Shown here piece by piece: positions 16,348 through 25,024 of a stretch of DNA of 64,000 bases; position 1 is the first letter of the stretch; each line of letters opens with the position of its first letter. A program made the translations under genes and the position numbers. The stretch covers positions 186,001-250,000 of the forward strand of contig NZ_JAJTSZ010000008.1 in the NCBI RefSeq assembly GCF_021440195.1, read 5' to 3'. Below the pieces are notes generated by a model. It did not search any database. It was given only the letters and a program-made list of their open reading frames with translations, and was not told the origin of the DNA. The DNA is from Dyadobacter sp. CY356 (GTDB lineage: Bacteria > Bacteroidota > Bacteroidia > Cytophagales > Spirosomataceae).

Positions 16348-18669
16348 CTACATCCCGTTCAGCTCTTCCACGGTAAATGCTTTCTGCCGGGCATTTAGTT
16401 TTTTACGGGTTGAAACCACTTCATCTGTTGTAATTTTTTCTCCGTTATTTCTCCATGATTTTCGGATGAAACTCAGCAATTGGGCCACATCTTCACTCGG
16501 CATATCCTTATCATAACCAATGCCCGGCATATCTCCGCTAACTTCCGGCGTTTTGTAAATATGTCCGTTCACTTTTACAGGACCGGTTAATCCAAAGAGA
16601 ACAATAGAAATAAGTTTGCTCTTGTCACCCGTTACCCACTCAGATTGATTTAAGGGAGGGCCAAGTGATTTTACACCATTGCCATCTGGTCCGTGACATG
16701 TTTGGCAAATGGAAGTAAATAATGCAACGCCCTTTGGAAATTCTTTAACCAGCATTTGCGGATCACGATTTCCCTTTGTATTGGCAGCCTGGGCAATGGC
16801 GCGTTTTAATTGCGTCTGTATGTAAAGACTTGTATCCGGCAATGAAACTGCAAGTTCATTTTTAAATGTATTCTCGCGGTCTTGTAAATTGCTGATAACC
16901 GCGTCTGTTACGTACCGGTTGGCGGGATATCTTTTTGCAACTTTCAACAAAAGATCATTGGCTGCACCTTTGTCAAACTCCTGAATGTTATGTGTTAAAA
17001 ATGCGACATAAGGAGCTGAAAGTGTATCATTTTGATCAATCAGTTTATTCAATGCTGCTGTGTAAGTCTTGTAGGTACTTTCTGTCATTACAGACGGCAA
17101 AACACTAAGTGCTTCCATCCGTACCGGCCATGAAGGCTGATTTATCAGCGCCACAACTTCATCTGTTTTCAAAGCATTCAAACCTTCGAGCGTCCAAAGC
17201 GCATGAATGGCCAAAAGCGTATTTGCAGTTTGTTTAGAGGCAGATTCCAGAGCAGGAATTGCCTGGTTCATTTTCCCATCCACGAGACTTTGCTGCGCAT
17301 AATCCCTGATCCAGCCGTTATTATCGCCTAGCAATTTAATCAGATTTTCCGCGTCGGTTGGGAGCGCGGTGATTTTTGTATTTGAATTTTTAGGAACAAC
17401 TTTATAAATTCTTCCAGCTGAAAGCGGCTGTGTTAAATCTCTTTTCCCGATTTGTCCTTTTAAATAAGGCGTCAGATATGTTTTGTGCTGGATGATTCCG
17501 CGGTACATATCTACAATATACATGGCACCATCTGGTGCGTTATACAAACTTACCGGGCGAAAACGTTCATCAGTGCTGGCCAGAAATTCTTTCCCCTTAT
17601 AAGCCTGTTCGCCTTTTACAACATAACCAATTTCATTCAGAATATTACGTTTAATCAAATTCGCAGATGGCTCGGCCACAAAAACGTTTGATTCATAAGC
17701 TTTTCCAAACAAATTTCCCCGATAAACCATCGGAGAGCAGGCAGCTGTAAAATCAACAAGTTTAAGACTGTCGTTAATAACACCTTTCATATAGGCCCGA
17801 TTCACGCCCGGAGTAGGGCGGATCGGATATACGTGATTATTGGCAACGGATTTTTCGTTATATCCGGCTACATTCCGCTGGTTTTTGTTGTTGGCACCAA
17901 GACCCGGTGCAAAGAAATCGCTCAGAACATTTTGGGAATTGTTGTTGTAATAAAGCCGGCCATAATTGTCCTGGGATATGCCCCATTGCCCACGAAAATG
18001 CGTTTGTTCGATCAGCCATTTATCGCCTTTTCTTCGATAGCGCTTGCTGGATTTTGCATTATAAATCCAGTTATCCATGGCGCGCATCAGTCCGTTTGGC
18101 TGGTGTTCAACATTTCCGCCCTCTGTATATAATGGATCAACCAGAGTCTTATTGACAGGTTTATCATTTTTTATTTCAAAAAACCACAAATTGGTTGGTT
18201 CTCCAACGAGAATGCCATTTTCGATCAGACATATTGCCCGTGGTAAAACAAGGGAATCCAGAAAAACTTTTCTGTCGTCCATTACTCCGTCCTTGTTTTT
18301 ATCTTCCAGAATAACAATTTTTCCGTTTGGAACATCCTCACCGGTTCCAATCGTATCCGGCATATAACCCGTCATTTCAATAACCCACATCCTTCCTTTT
18401 TGATCAAAGGAAAAAGCTACGGGAGTACTGATCAGAGGTTCCGAAGCAACCAGTTTTACTTCAAATCCGTCCTCCACCTGAATCTTTTTCATAGATTCCT
18501 GCGCGGTCAAAAATGGTGATTTACTGAAATCTATTTTAGCAGGATCTTCTTTTGGAGTTTCCTGAATGTTTGATGCAACGATTTGTGATCCAGCCTGTTT
18601 ATTCGATTTACAATAGAATAAGGTGCCCGCAAGGGTTAACATCAGCAAAGGATAACGAAACTTTTTCAT
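16348..18669 (-). CDS. PVC-type heme-binding lipoprotein with dehydrogenase propeller and HEAT repeats
   Basis: 773 residues. The N terminus is a signal sequence with Cys20 as a possible lipid anchor (LFYC, a loose lipobox). Residues about 55-430 form a beta-propeller of the membrane-bound dehydrogenase type (PDGAMYIVDMYRGIIQHK is characteristic). A HEAT-like helical region follows to about 630. A C-terminal cytochrome c domain has CQTCH at 655-659 and DMPGIG as the Met-ligand region. Known relatives are periplasmic oxidases of unknown sugar or alcohol substrates in Planctomycetes and Bacteroidota. Its neighbour is a sugar-acid-type MFS transporter in the same direction, 79 bp upstream, hinting at carbohydrate use. 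Confidence 0.85.
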   Translation of the reverse strand: MKKFRYPLLMLTLAGTLFYCKSNKQAGSQIVASNIQETPKEDPAKIDFSKSPFLTAQESMKKIQVEDGFEVKLVASEPLISTPVAFSFDQKGRMWVIEMTGYMPDTIGTGEDVPNGKIVILEDKNKDGVMDDRKVFLDSLVLPRAICLIENGILVGEPTNLWFFEIKNDKPVNKTLVDPLYTEGGNVEHQPNGLMRAMDNWIYNAKSSKRYRRKGDKWLIEQTHFRGQWGISQDNYGRLYYNNNSQNVLSDFFAPGLGANNKNQRNVAGYNEKSVANNHVYPIRPTPGVNRAYMKGVINDSLKLVDFTAACSPMVYRGNLFGKAYESNVFVAEPSANLIKRNILNEIGYVVKGEQAYKGKEFLASTDERFRPVSLYNAPDGAMYIVDMYRGIIQHKTYLTPYLKGQIGKRDLTQPLSAGRIYKVVPKNSNTKITALPTDAENLIKLLGDNNGWIRDYAQQSLVDGKMNQAIPALESASKQTANTLLAIHALWTLEGLNALKTDEVVALINQPSWPVRMEALSVLPSVMTESTYKTYTAALNKLIDQNDTLSAPYVAFLTHNIQEFDKGAANDLLLKVAKRYPANRYVTDAVISNLQDRENTFKNELAVSLPDTSLYIQTQLKRAIAQAANTKGNRDPQMLVKEFPKGVALFTSICQTCHGPDGNGVKSLGPPLNQSEWVTGDKSKLISIVLFGLTGPVKVNGHIYKTPEVSGDMPGIGYDKDMPSEDVAQLLSFIRKSWRNNGEKITTDEVVSTRKKLNARQKAFTVEELNGM

Positions 18670-18748
18670 TGGTTACAGTTTAATGGCGCCGAAAGAACTT
18701 TAAAAATAAATACAGGAGGTTAATAAATACGTATTTTTCAAGTGATTA

Positions 18749-20056
18749 TTATAAATTCTGATTTCTGAGCGCTTCTTCTACCGGCGTCATTTTGGCCGTC
18801 AAAAGCTGAATAGCAGACCAGGCCACAAAATAGGTACAGCCACAAATAATGAAAAGAATGTTATATCCTGCGCCAATATTTCCAGCCGTTTTGTAATAAT
18901 CCAATAAGGCTCCTACAAGCAGAGGGAAAAGTGTCGAACCCAGAGATCCGACAAATCCGCCCATACCCACAACAGAGCTAACTGCTCTCTTAGGAAACAA
19001 GTCCGATACGATCGTAAAAATATTTGAACTCCATGCCTGATGGGCCGCAGCGGCAACGCTGATAATCCCCACAGCTACCCAAATATCCGTGGCATATTTG
19101 GCAAAAATAATAGGCATAACGGCGAAAGCCACAATAAGTAAGGTTACCTTTCTGGCTTTCAAAGGTGCCCAGCCTTTCTTTATAAGATAGGAAGAAAGAT
19201 ACCCGCCACCAATACTTCCGAAAGTAGTAGCCGTATATACCACTACCAAGTGAATACTTGGTTTTTTCAGGTCAAGTGAAAAAGTGGTTGCGAAATAAGA
19301 CGGTAGCCAGAAAAGGAAAAACCACCAGATCGGATCTGTCAGGAATTTACCGATAATAAAAACCCAGGTTTGTTTCAGTTTCAGTAACGAAATCCATTTG
19401 ATCGGCTTATCGGTTTCTGCGCTTACTAATTCATTATCACTATGAATATATTCAAATTCGGCGGCTTGTAATTTTTTGTGGCGGGAAGGGATTTCATATA
19501 AAATCCACCAGAATATCAGCCATATAAAACCTAAGGCACCGGTAATGATAAACGCTTCCTGCCATCCATAAGATCCTAATAACCAAGGCACAACAATCGG
19601 TGCAGCAACAGCTCCAATACTAGTCCCGGAATTGAAAATTCCGGTTGCAAGCGCCCTTTCTTTTTTAGGAAACCATTCCGCAACAGCCTTGACTGCCGCT
19701 GGAAAATTTCCGGCTTCACCCAAACCCAATACTGCACGTGCTGCTCCAAACCCAAAAGTGCTTTTAACAAAAGCGTGGGCAATGGCGGCAATACTCCATA
19801 TAATTATGGAAATGGAGTAACCCAGTTTTGATCCAACCTTGTCAATTATATTTCCGAAAATGATATAACCCAAAGCATAACAACCGGCAAAAACAGTAAC
19901 AATATTGGCATAGTCGGACTCTGACCAGTTAAATTCTACTTCGAGTGTCGGTTTTAAATATCCAAGTATTTGTCTGTCAACATAATTAATGGTGGTGGCA
20001 AAGAAAAGTAACGCGCAAATTACCCAGCGGTAATTACCAATTTTGGTTTTTTCCAT
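18749..20056 (-). CDS. MFS transporter, hexuronate/sugar-acid (ExuT-like) family
   Basis: 435 residues with about twelve hydrophobic helices. The N-terminal helix has the conserved NYVDRQILGYLKP segment and the loop after helix 2 has GNIIDKVGSKLGYS, as in anion:cation symporters of the ExuT/DgoT group that import hexuronates, galactonate and similar acids by proton symport. The substrate is inferred from family likeness. It lies upstream of the heme-binding dehydrogenase-like gene, probably in one unit. An XRE-cupin regulator lies further upstream, across a 397-bp region with two palindromes. Confidence 0.85.
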   Translation of the reverse strand: MEKTKIGNYRWVICALLFFATTINYVDRQILGYLKPTLEVEFNWSESDYANIVTVFAGCYALGYIIFGNIIDKVGSKLGYSISIIIWSIAAIAHAFVKSTFGFGAARAVLGLGEAGNFPAAVKAVAEWFPKKERALATGIFNSGTSIGAVAAPIVVPWLLGSYGWQEAFIITGALGFIWLIFWWILYEIPSRHKKLQAAEFEYIHSDNELVSAETDKPIKWISLLKLKQTWVFIIGKFLTDPIWWFFLFWLPSYFATTFSLDLKKPSIHLVVVYTATTFGSIGGGYLSSYLIKKGWAPLKARKVTLLIVAFAVMPIIFAKYATDIWVAVGIISVAAAAHQAWSSNIFTIVSDLFPKRAVSSVVGMGGFVGSLGSTLFPLLVGALLDYYKTAGNIGAGYNILFIICGCTYFVAWSAIQLLTAKMTPVEEALRNQNL

Positions 20057-20294
20057 GGTTTGAAATAATGGATTTTCAGGAATTTAAGGGTATTGGAATA
20101 TGAATCTTCTTGGGAGTAAGACGGTGAAACCTTATTTCTACCCCTTAAATGCTGGTGAAGTCTTTTGAAATCGGCGGAAAGGAAAGAGTCCGTGTTAGCA
20201 GTTTGAAAAATTAAAGCGCTGTTCTTTCTATATTGATTTTAATGAATTCAGGATTTGTTTTAGATAATATTGGTTGAACAACGCGTGGTTCATT

Positions 20295-20328
20295 ACCCGT
20301 CGGACGGCGAAAAAGCCGTCCGACGGGT
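20295..20328 (+). repeat. GC-rich perfect palindrome, copy A
   Basis: ACCCGTCGGACGGC (20295-20308) and GCCGTCCGACGGGT (20315-20328) form a perfect 14-bp stem with loop GAAAAA. It shares the core GTCGGACGG and an A-rich loop with copy B in opposite orientation 55 bp away. There is no U-run after it in either direction, so it is not a standard terminator. Confidence 0.7.
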
Positions 20329-20383
20329 GGCTCTTTCAGATCGGTTGATTCTTGAAACATTTGAATTTTTTTGAACCGGAACC

Positions 20384-20416
20384 CCGGTCGGACGGTTTTT
20401 TCTACCGTCCGACCGG
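20384..20416 (-). repeat. GC-rich perfect palindrome, copy B (inverted)
   Basis: CCGGTCGGACGG (20384-20395) and CCGTCCGACCGG (20405-20416) form a 12-bp stem around a 9-nt loop that reads TAGAAAAAA on the minus strand. It is the inverted partner of copy A, and lies 37 bp after the stop of the XRE-cupin gene. The pair resembles inverted REP doublets in layout. Confidence 0.7.
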
Positions 20417-20453
20417 TTATAAAAATATGAACTATCCGAAGTTTAATTAAACC

Positions 20454-21023
20454 TTACTTCTGATTAAAGAAATAAACAATCAGCATTAAGCAACTTTCGG
20501 CATGTTTGTTCTTAGGTACGTGCGGTAATCTTCCGTCAAAAAATAGTGAATCTCCTGCTTCTAAACTGTAAACATCACCATTGATCAGGTAATCAACTTT
20601 CCCGTTCAGGATATATTTAAATTCGAAAGCTTCGGTATAAACTTCTTCCCGGTGAGAATTTGGAGATAATTCGAGCAAAACAAAATCGATGGTATTTGCT
20701 ACCAGGCTTTTGGTGAAAATCCGCTGGTAACTAAATCCTTTGGTATTTTCTTTTTCAAAAGGTTCATAATGATCTTTTTTCTGAACAATCACAGTAGGCT
20801 CTACCAGATTGAGGTCCTTAAAAAAATCACCAACCTCCATTTCCAGCGACTGGATTATACTGAACATAACTGGCAGGGAAGGAATACTGCGGCCATTTTC
20901 AATCTGAGAAATCAGACCTTTGCTGACGTTGGATTTGTCTGCCAGCTCCTGTAAAGTAAGTTTTTTGTCAATTCGTTTCTCCTTAATTCTCCGGCTTACC
21001 TCCAACAAGAATGCACCTTCCAT
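20454..21023 (-). CDS. XRE-family regulator with C-terminal cupin domain
   Basis: The start is placed at Met 21023, because homologous regulators begin just before the LLEVSRRIKEKR helix; the frame extends 13 residues further upstream. 189 residues. The helix-turn-helix spans about 10-65 (LTLQELADKSNVSKGLISQIENGR, given here only as the recognisable XRE pattern). A cupin_2 fold at about 115-185 has DSLFFDGRLPHVPKNKH. Such proteins usually sense a small metabolite with the cupin and control an adjacent catabolic or transport gene. The MFS transporter downstream is the obvious candidate target (inference). Confidence 0.85.
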   Translation of the reverse strand: MEGAFLLEVSRRIKEKRIDKKLTLQELADKSNVSKGLISQIENGRSIPSLPVMFSIIQSLEMEVGDFFKDLNLVEPTVIVQKKDHYEPFEKENTKGFSYQRIFTKSLVANTIDFVLLELSPNSHREEVYTEAFEFKYILNGKVDYLINGDVYSLEAGDSLFFDGRLPHVPKNKHAESCLMLIVYFFNQK

Positions 21024-21154
21024 AGTATTCTGATCGCTATATTGTTTTTTAAAACACCTCAAAGTTAAATGCTTCCTGCATTTTCACAGGTATTTTTTTC
21101 AATACTTTATGATATCTTAAAATGAACAGGTTTCAGGTATGGTAGAGTAAATTG

Positions 21155-21856
21155 TCAAAGAGACAATAAAGGCTTCACCGGAGGAAGTGCTTCATCAACC
21201 CAAAGCTGATGCATTTTTTTCGAATAATGCAGATTATCTGACGCGACCATCGTTGGATCGTTCAGGGCTTTTCGGGAAGTTGGGGTGATATCAATAAATA
21301 GAATTTTTTCTTTTGCACATTCCTCCTTTACGACCAAATTAAATTTATCAATGCTTTTTGCAACTTCCTCTCTGCTGCCCGAGCCAAACTCCGTGCAACC
21401 CCAGTCGGGTATGGATAAGACAAAAACCCGGTTCCGCCGATTACCGGCATATTCCACACTTTTCAAAAGCAGCAAATGAAAATCGATCCGAAACTGGTCG
21501 ATGCTTCTGCCTTGATATTGATTATTCACACCGATCAAAAGAGATACTAAATCATAATTTTCCGTAGGTTTGAAACCGTTGCAGGCACTTAACAGGTTTT
21601 CCGTAGTCCAGCCGGTTTTAGCCAAAATATCTGTTGCAGAAATTGTCTTCCCATTTTCAGCCATACTTTTGGCAAAAAGCACCGGCCAACGGTCCGTTTC
21701 CGGAACGCTCTCACCAATTGTATATGAATCTCCAAGAGCCAGATATCTTAGTCCGCCGGTGGACTCCTGTCCATTTCCCGAATGAACAACTGCCACTTCC
21801 GGTTCGTTGATACAGGCAATACAAAAAAGAAAAAATGATAGAATTAATTTGTACAT
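21155..21856 (-). CDS. SGNH/GDSL-family hydrolase, putative lipoprotein
   Basis: The start is placed at 21856, giving MYKLILSFFLFCIAC, a lipoprotein signal with Cys15. The upstream in-frame Met would put 18 non-hydrophobic residues in front of it. 233 residues. The GDSL motif is LALGDSYTIGES, followed by block III residues (GVNNQYQG) and the C-terminal DNLHYS with Asp and His of the catalytic set. Relatives are esterases or carbohydrate deacetylases at the cell surface. It is divergent from the secreted fructanase gene, with which it shares a 228-bp upstream region. Confidence 0.85.
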   Translation of the reverse strand: MYKLILSFFLFCIACINEPEVAVVHSGNGQESTGGLRYLALGDSYTIGESVPETDRWPVLFAKSMAENGKTISATDILAKTGWTTENLLSACNGFKPTENYDLVSLLIGVNNQYQGRSIDQFRIDFHLLLLKSVEYAGNRRNRVFVLSIPDWGCTEFGSGSREEVAKSIDKFNLVVKEECAKEKILFIDITPTSRKALNDPTMVASDNLHYSKKMHQLWVDEALPPVKPLLSL

Positions 21857-22084
21857 TTTCAGAATCTGTGTGGTTGAAATCAATTTACCAGTGCTTCTTA
21901 TCCTCCGCACTGTTTCATATATACCGTTTTTAGCCTTGTTTGGATCGAAACGGTCTGAATTTAGATTATTATTTCAATTGGGCTATTTTTCAAGTTTCAG
22001 GCATTGTTATTTATGTATGTTAGAAATATAGAAAAATTGCTTAAACTAACAGATAAATCGACCCTGCTTAATACATTTAAACCT

Positions 22085-23662
22085 ATGAGAATGCTCAAAA
22101 CCATTCGGACTATTACAATTGCTTTAATGATTGGCCAGTTAAATAATGTTTCATTGGTAAAAGCTCAGTCTGCGGATTCTACGAATGAAATGTCATACAG
22201 ACCAGCCTTCCATTTTGCGCCGCCACAAAACTGGACCAATGACCCGAACGGGCTGGTTTTTTATAACGATCAGTATCATATTTTCTACCAATATAATCCC
22301 GAAGGAGATACCTGGGGGCATATGTCGTGGGGGCATGCCACGAGCCGGGATATGATGAAATGGGAGCATCAGCCTGTTGCTTTACAGGATTATCCAAATG
22401 GAAATGGCACAACTACTATGTTTTTTAGTGGTACTGCGGTAGTTGATAAAAACAATACCTCCGGTTTTGGTCAAAAAGATGGCGAGACACCATTGGTAGC
22501 CATTTACACAGCACATATTGATAGCAGCGGTGTAGGGATTTCGCAGAGCCAAAGCCTGGCGTATAGCCTGGATGGAAAGGAGTTCACCCGTTATGACAAA
22601 AATCCGTTAATCGATCTGCACACAAAAGATTTCCGTGATCCCAAGGTTTTTTGGCAGGAAGAATCCAAACAATGGATTATGATTGTTGCAAAACCACTGG
22701 ATTATGAGGTTCAGTTTTATGCTTCCACCGACCTGAAATCATGGAGCTTATTAAGTGAGTTTGGTGATAAACTTGGAGATAAAAGTAAGATATGGGAATG
22801 TCCGGATATTTTTGAACTACCCGTCGAGAATGAACCTGGTACTACAAAATGGGTCATTACCGTGTCAGGAGGGCATCCGCAGCAGAATGGAAATCTTGGG
22901 ATGCAGTATTTCATTGGAAATTTTGACGGCAAAACTTTCACGCCGGACGCACTGCAATATCCACTCTACCTTGATTATGGAAAGGATTTTTACGCCGGTA
23001 TTATTTTCAATAATTTGCCAGACACTGATAAAAGGAAAATCATGATTGGGTGGCAAAATAGTTGGGAATATGCTGCGACTACACCAACCAGGGGTTTCAG
23101 AGGTCAGATGTCTGTTCCGAGAGAATTTTCAATCTATAAAAATGAAAACAGTGAGTACCGTTTAAAATCATTTCCAACCAGAGAAGTGACCGCCAACCGT
23201 GGGCAGCTTCTGGCAACGCAAAGTTCGGTGGCTGTGACGGGAAGCAAGCTTTTGAATTCTATTTCAGGAAGCACGCTGGATATAGAATTTGTGATAAAAA
23301 GAAGTTCTGCGGAGCAGGCAGGAATAAAATTATTAAAACACGGTGAAAACCAAACGCTGGTTTATTACAACAAGATTGACAATACACTTAAAATTGATCG
23401 TACCAAAAGCGGCAATGTAAGTTTTAGTCCCAAGTTTGCGAGTATCGAGTCGGTGCCGTTGCCTGCAACCAATGATGATATTTATATCAGAATTCTGGTT
23501 GACAAAAATAATATTGAAGTTTTTGCAAATGGTGGAAATCAGGTGCTGACAGATCTTGTTTTTCCACTTTCAGAAAAAGTCAGTTATGAATTGTTTTCAA
23601 CCGAAGTAGCTACGACTTTCAAAAATCTAAATATCTGGGAAATGAAATCAACTTTGGAATAG
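22085..23662 (+). CDS. Secreted glycoside hydrolase family 32 (levanase/inulinase/invertase-like)
   Basis: The start is placed at the ATG at 22085, which begins a signal peptide (cleavage after VKAQS likely). About 525 residues. All three GH32 catalytic signatures are present: NWTNDPNGL with nucleophile D53, FRDPKVFW with transition-state Asp185, and WECPDIF with acid/base Glu238 (counted from 22085). The C-terminal beta-sandwich is complete. GH32 enzymes hydrolyse fructosyl bonds in sucrose, levan or inulin. There is no SusC/SusD pair or fructokinase nearby, so it is not in a canonical polysaccharide utilisation locus. Which fructan is cut cannot be read here. Confidence 0.92.
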   Translation: MRMLKTIRTITIALMIGQLNNVSLVKAQSADSTNEMSYRPAFHFAPPQNWTNDPNGLVFYNDQYHIFYQYNPEGDTWGHMSWGHATSRDMMKWEHQPVALQDYPNGNGTTTMFFSGTAVVDKNNTSGFGQKDGETPLVAIYTAHIDSSGVGISQSQSLAYSLDGKEFTRYDKNPLIDLHTKDFRDPKVFWQEESKQWIMIVAKPLDYEVQFYASTDLKSWSLLSEFGDKLGDKSKIWECPDIFELPVENEPGTTKWVITVSGGHPQQNGNLGMQYFIGNFDGKTFTPDALQYPLYLDYGKDFYAGIIFNNLPDTDKRKIMIGWQNSWEYAATTPTRGFRGQMSVPREFSIYKNENSEYRLKSFPTREVTANRGQLLATQSSVAVTGSKLLNSISGSTLDIEFVIKRSSAEQAGIKLLKHGENQTLVYYNKIDNTLKIDRTKSGNVSFSPKFASIESVPLPATNDDIYIRILVDKNNIEVFANGGNQVLTDLVFPLSEKVSYELFSTEVATTFKNLNIWEMKSTLE

Positions 23663-23680
23663 TTGGTTGTAAAATAGATG

Positions 23681-23718
23681 TAAAAGGCTGTATCAAAATT
23701 TTACGATACAGCCTTTTA
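23681..23718. terminator. Bidirectional intrinsic terminator
   Basis: TAAAAGGCTGTATC (23681-23694) and GATACAGCCTTTTA (23705-23718) form a perfect 14-bp stem with a 10-nt loop between converging genes. Confidence 0.85.
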
Positions 23719-23727
23719 TTATGTAAA

Positions 23728-24279
23728 TCAAAATGAGATAGGCGTCTCAACAACAGTATTTTCCCAGCCAAAGCGCATCACCGCGCCATTGTCGGCCTTG
23801 GCAAACTGGATAGAGAAATTTTCAATAGTGTCTGCTATCTTTTTTGCCGGCACTTTCACTCTCAATACATCATCGGCCTCTTTATAACTGTAAGCACCCC
23901 AATAATCCAGATCTTTATTCAGGATAATTGTCCATTCAGTTTCGCCCGGAATAGCAAATAATGAATAAGTACCTGCTTTTATTTTTTGCCCCTGAATTGT
24001 TGCATCCTGGTAAAATTTGATTTCAGTTGATTCATCCGCACCTACTCTCCATACTTTGCCAAACGGAACAAGTTTTCCGATAACCTCACGATTCTTTTTA
24101 GCCGGCCGGCTGTATGTAACACGAACAAGTGCCTTGTCATCACCCTTGCGGTCGTGTGAGAAGTTGTCAGGATAAAAAGCCTTATCCATCGGACTGGTAT
24201 CAAGGCCTCTGAATGTTTGGGCGTTGGCAGCAATTGCGCCAAGAAATAGCATCGATGAAAGTAAAATCGCTTTTTTCAT
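23728..24279 (-). CDS. DUF2911 domain protein, secreted
   Basis: 183 residues with a clear signal peptide (ending near AIAANA-Q) and a DUF2911 fold: VTYSRPAKKNREV, KVWRVGADESTEI, AGTYSLFAIPGE and WGAYSYKEADD are the family's recognisable blocks. The domain is common in secreted Bacteroidota proteins. Its role is unknown. It is followed in the same direction, across a promoter-sized gap, by nothing related; the NTF2-like gene lies just upstream. Confidence 0.85.
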   Translation of the reverse strand: MKKAILLSSMLFLGAIAANAQTFRGLDTSPMDKAFYPDNFSHDRKGDDKALVRVTYSRPAKKNREVIGKLVPFGKVWRVGADESTEIKFYQDATIQGQKIKAGTYSLFAIPGETEWTIILNKDLDYWGAYSYKEADDVLRVKVPAKKIADTIENFSIQFAKADNGAVMRFGWENTVVETPISF

Positions 24280-24330
24280 AATCTTAAAAGTAAAGTTCGG
24301 AATAGTAAGTAAAATATATTGTCTGCGAAT

Positions 24331-24795
24331 TTATTTCTTTTTCATAAAGTTATCCAGATTTTGTCTGGCCGTAGACTGGACTTTATTTCTGAAATAGGAA
24401 GTCCGGCCCAGTAACAAACCAGTAAAACCTAAAGCTTGTTTAGCCCACATATAGAAGTCAAATGTGTCAGTGTGTTTTACAATTTTATTATTTTCGATAA
24501 CAAATCTGGCTTGTATATTATTGACAACACGTTTTCCGGTTTTGGAAAAGAGATATGAAGCCGTCCATTCGGCTGAGACGCTGGTGTCATTTTCAGTAAT
24601 ATTTCCAAAAGTAAGGCTGAGTTCTTTTGATTTGCAAAGCATTTCCCACATCGCTTTCACTTCATCGCTGTTAAGATTTTTAAAGACTTCGTCATTAAAA
24701 ACAGCATTTTCAGCATAACATTCCTGCATTCCACGGTAGTCTTTATTTTTAAAGCTTGCGTAAAATTTGGTAATCAATTCCTCGTTAGGTGTCAT
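24331..24795 (-). CDS. NTF2/SnoaL-like protein
   Basis: 154 residues. The pattern FYASFKNKDYRGMQECYAENAVFND with a later WTASYLF and KIVKHTDTFDFYMW is the cone-shaped NTF2/SnoaL fold used by isomerases, cyclases and many proteins of unknown role. It has no signal peptide. It ends with a basic C-terminal tail. Upstream of the DUF2911 gene by 51 bp in the same direction, so possibly co-transcribed. Ligand unknown. Confidence 0.8.
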   Translation of the reverse strand: MTPNEELITKFYASFKNKDYRGMQECYAENAVFNDEVFKNLNSDEVKAMWEMLCKSKELSLTFGNITENDTSVSAEWTASYLFSKTGKRVVNNIQARFVIENNKIVKHTDTFDFYMWAKQALGFTGLLLGRTSYFRNKVQSTARQNLDNFMKKK

Positions 24796-24935
24796 AAAAT
24801 TTGATGAGTAGGGGAAAAGTAATAAGTCAGTTTTTTCAACCTCATCCTATAAATGTACAAAAGGCTGGCAGAAAGCAGCGGTTGTGAGATTATATTAATT
24901 ATCAGATAATGCTGAAAGTAACCTGGGGTATTTGG

Positions 24936-24943
24936 TATTTTTG
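24936..24943 (+). promoter_or_regulatory. Possible -7 element for the Anbu-like gene
   Basis: TATTTTTG matches TAnnTTTG and lies 81 bp upstream of the ATG at 25025. No good -33 TTG at the right spacing was seen. Confidence 0.35.
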
Positions 24944-25024
24944 TGCAGAATTGATTTAATTGCACGACAGGAGGGATTTATTTCACACAAGAATTCTTCC
25001 ATAATTTAAAGTAAAGACGGAATT

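Larger units (their letters stand above)
20057..20453. other. Intergenic region with two inverted palindromes
   Basis: 397 bp between the MFS gene and the XRE-cupin gene, both on the minus strand. It contains two GC-rich hairpins (20295-20328 and 20384-20416) described separately. The remaining 230 bp next to the MFS start presumably hold its promoter, but I see no clear consensus element. Confidence 0.6.

Noticed and set aside
20269-20430. Palindromes read as ordinary terminators of the XRE-cupin gene
   Set aside because: Neither has a T-run after it on the minus strand and the pair is inverted, so a repeat-type origin fits better; see findings.
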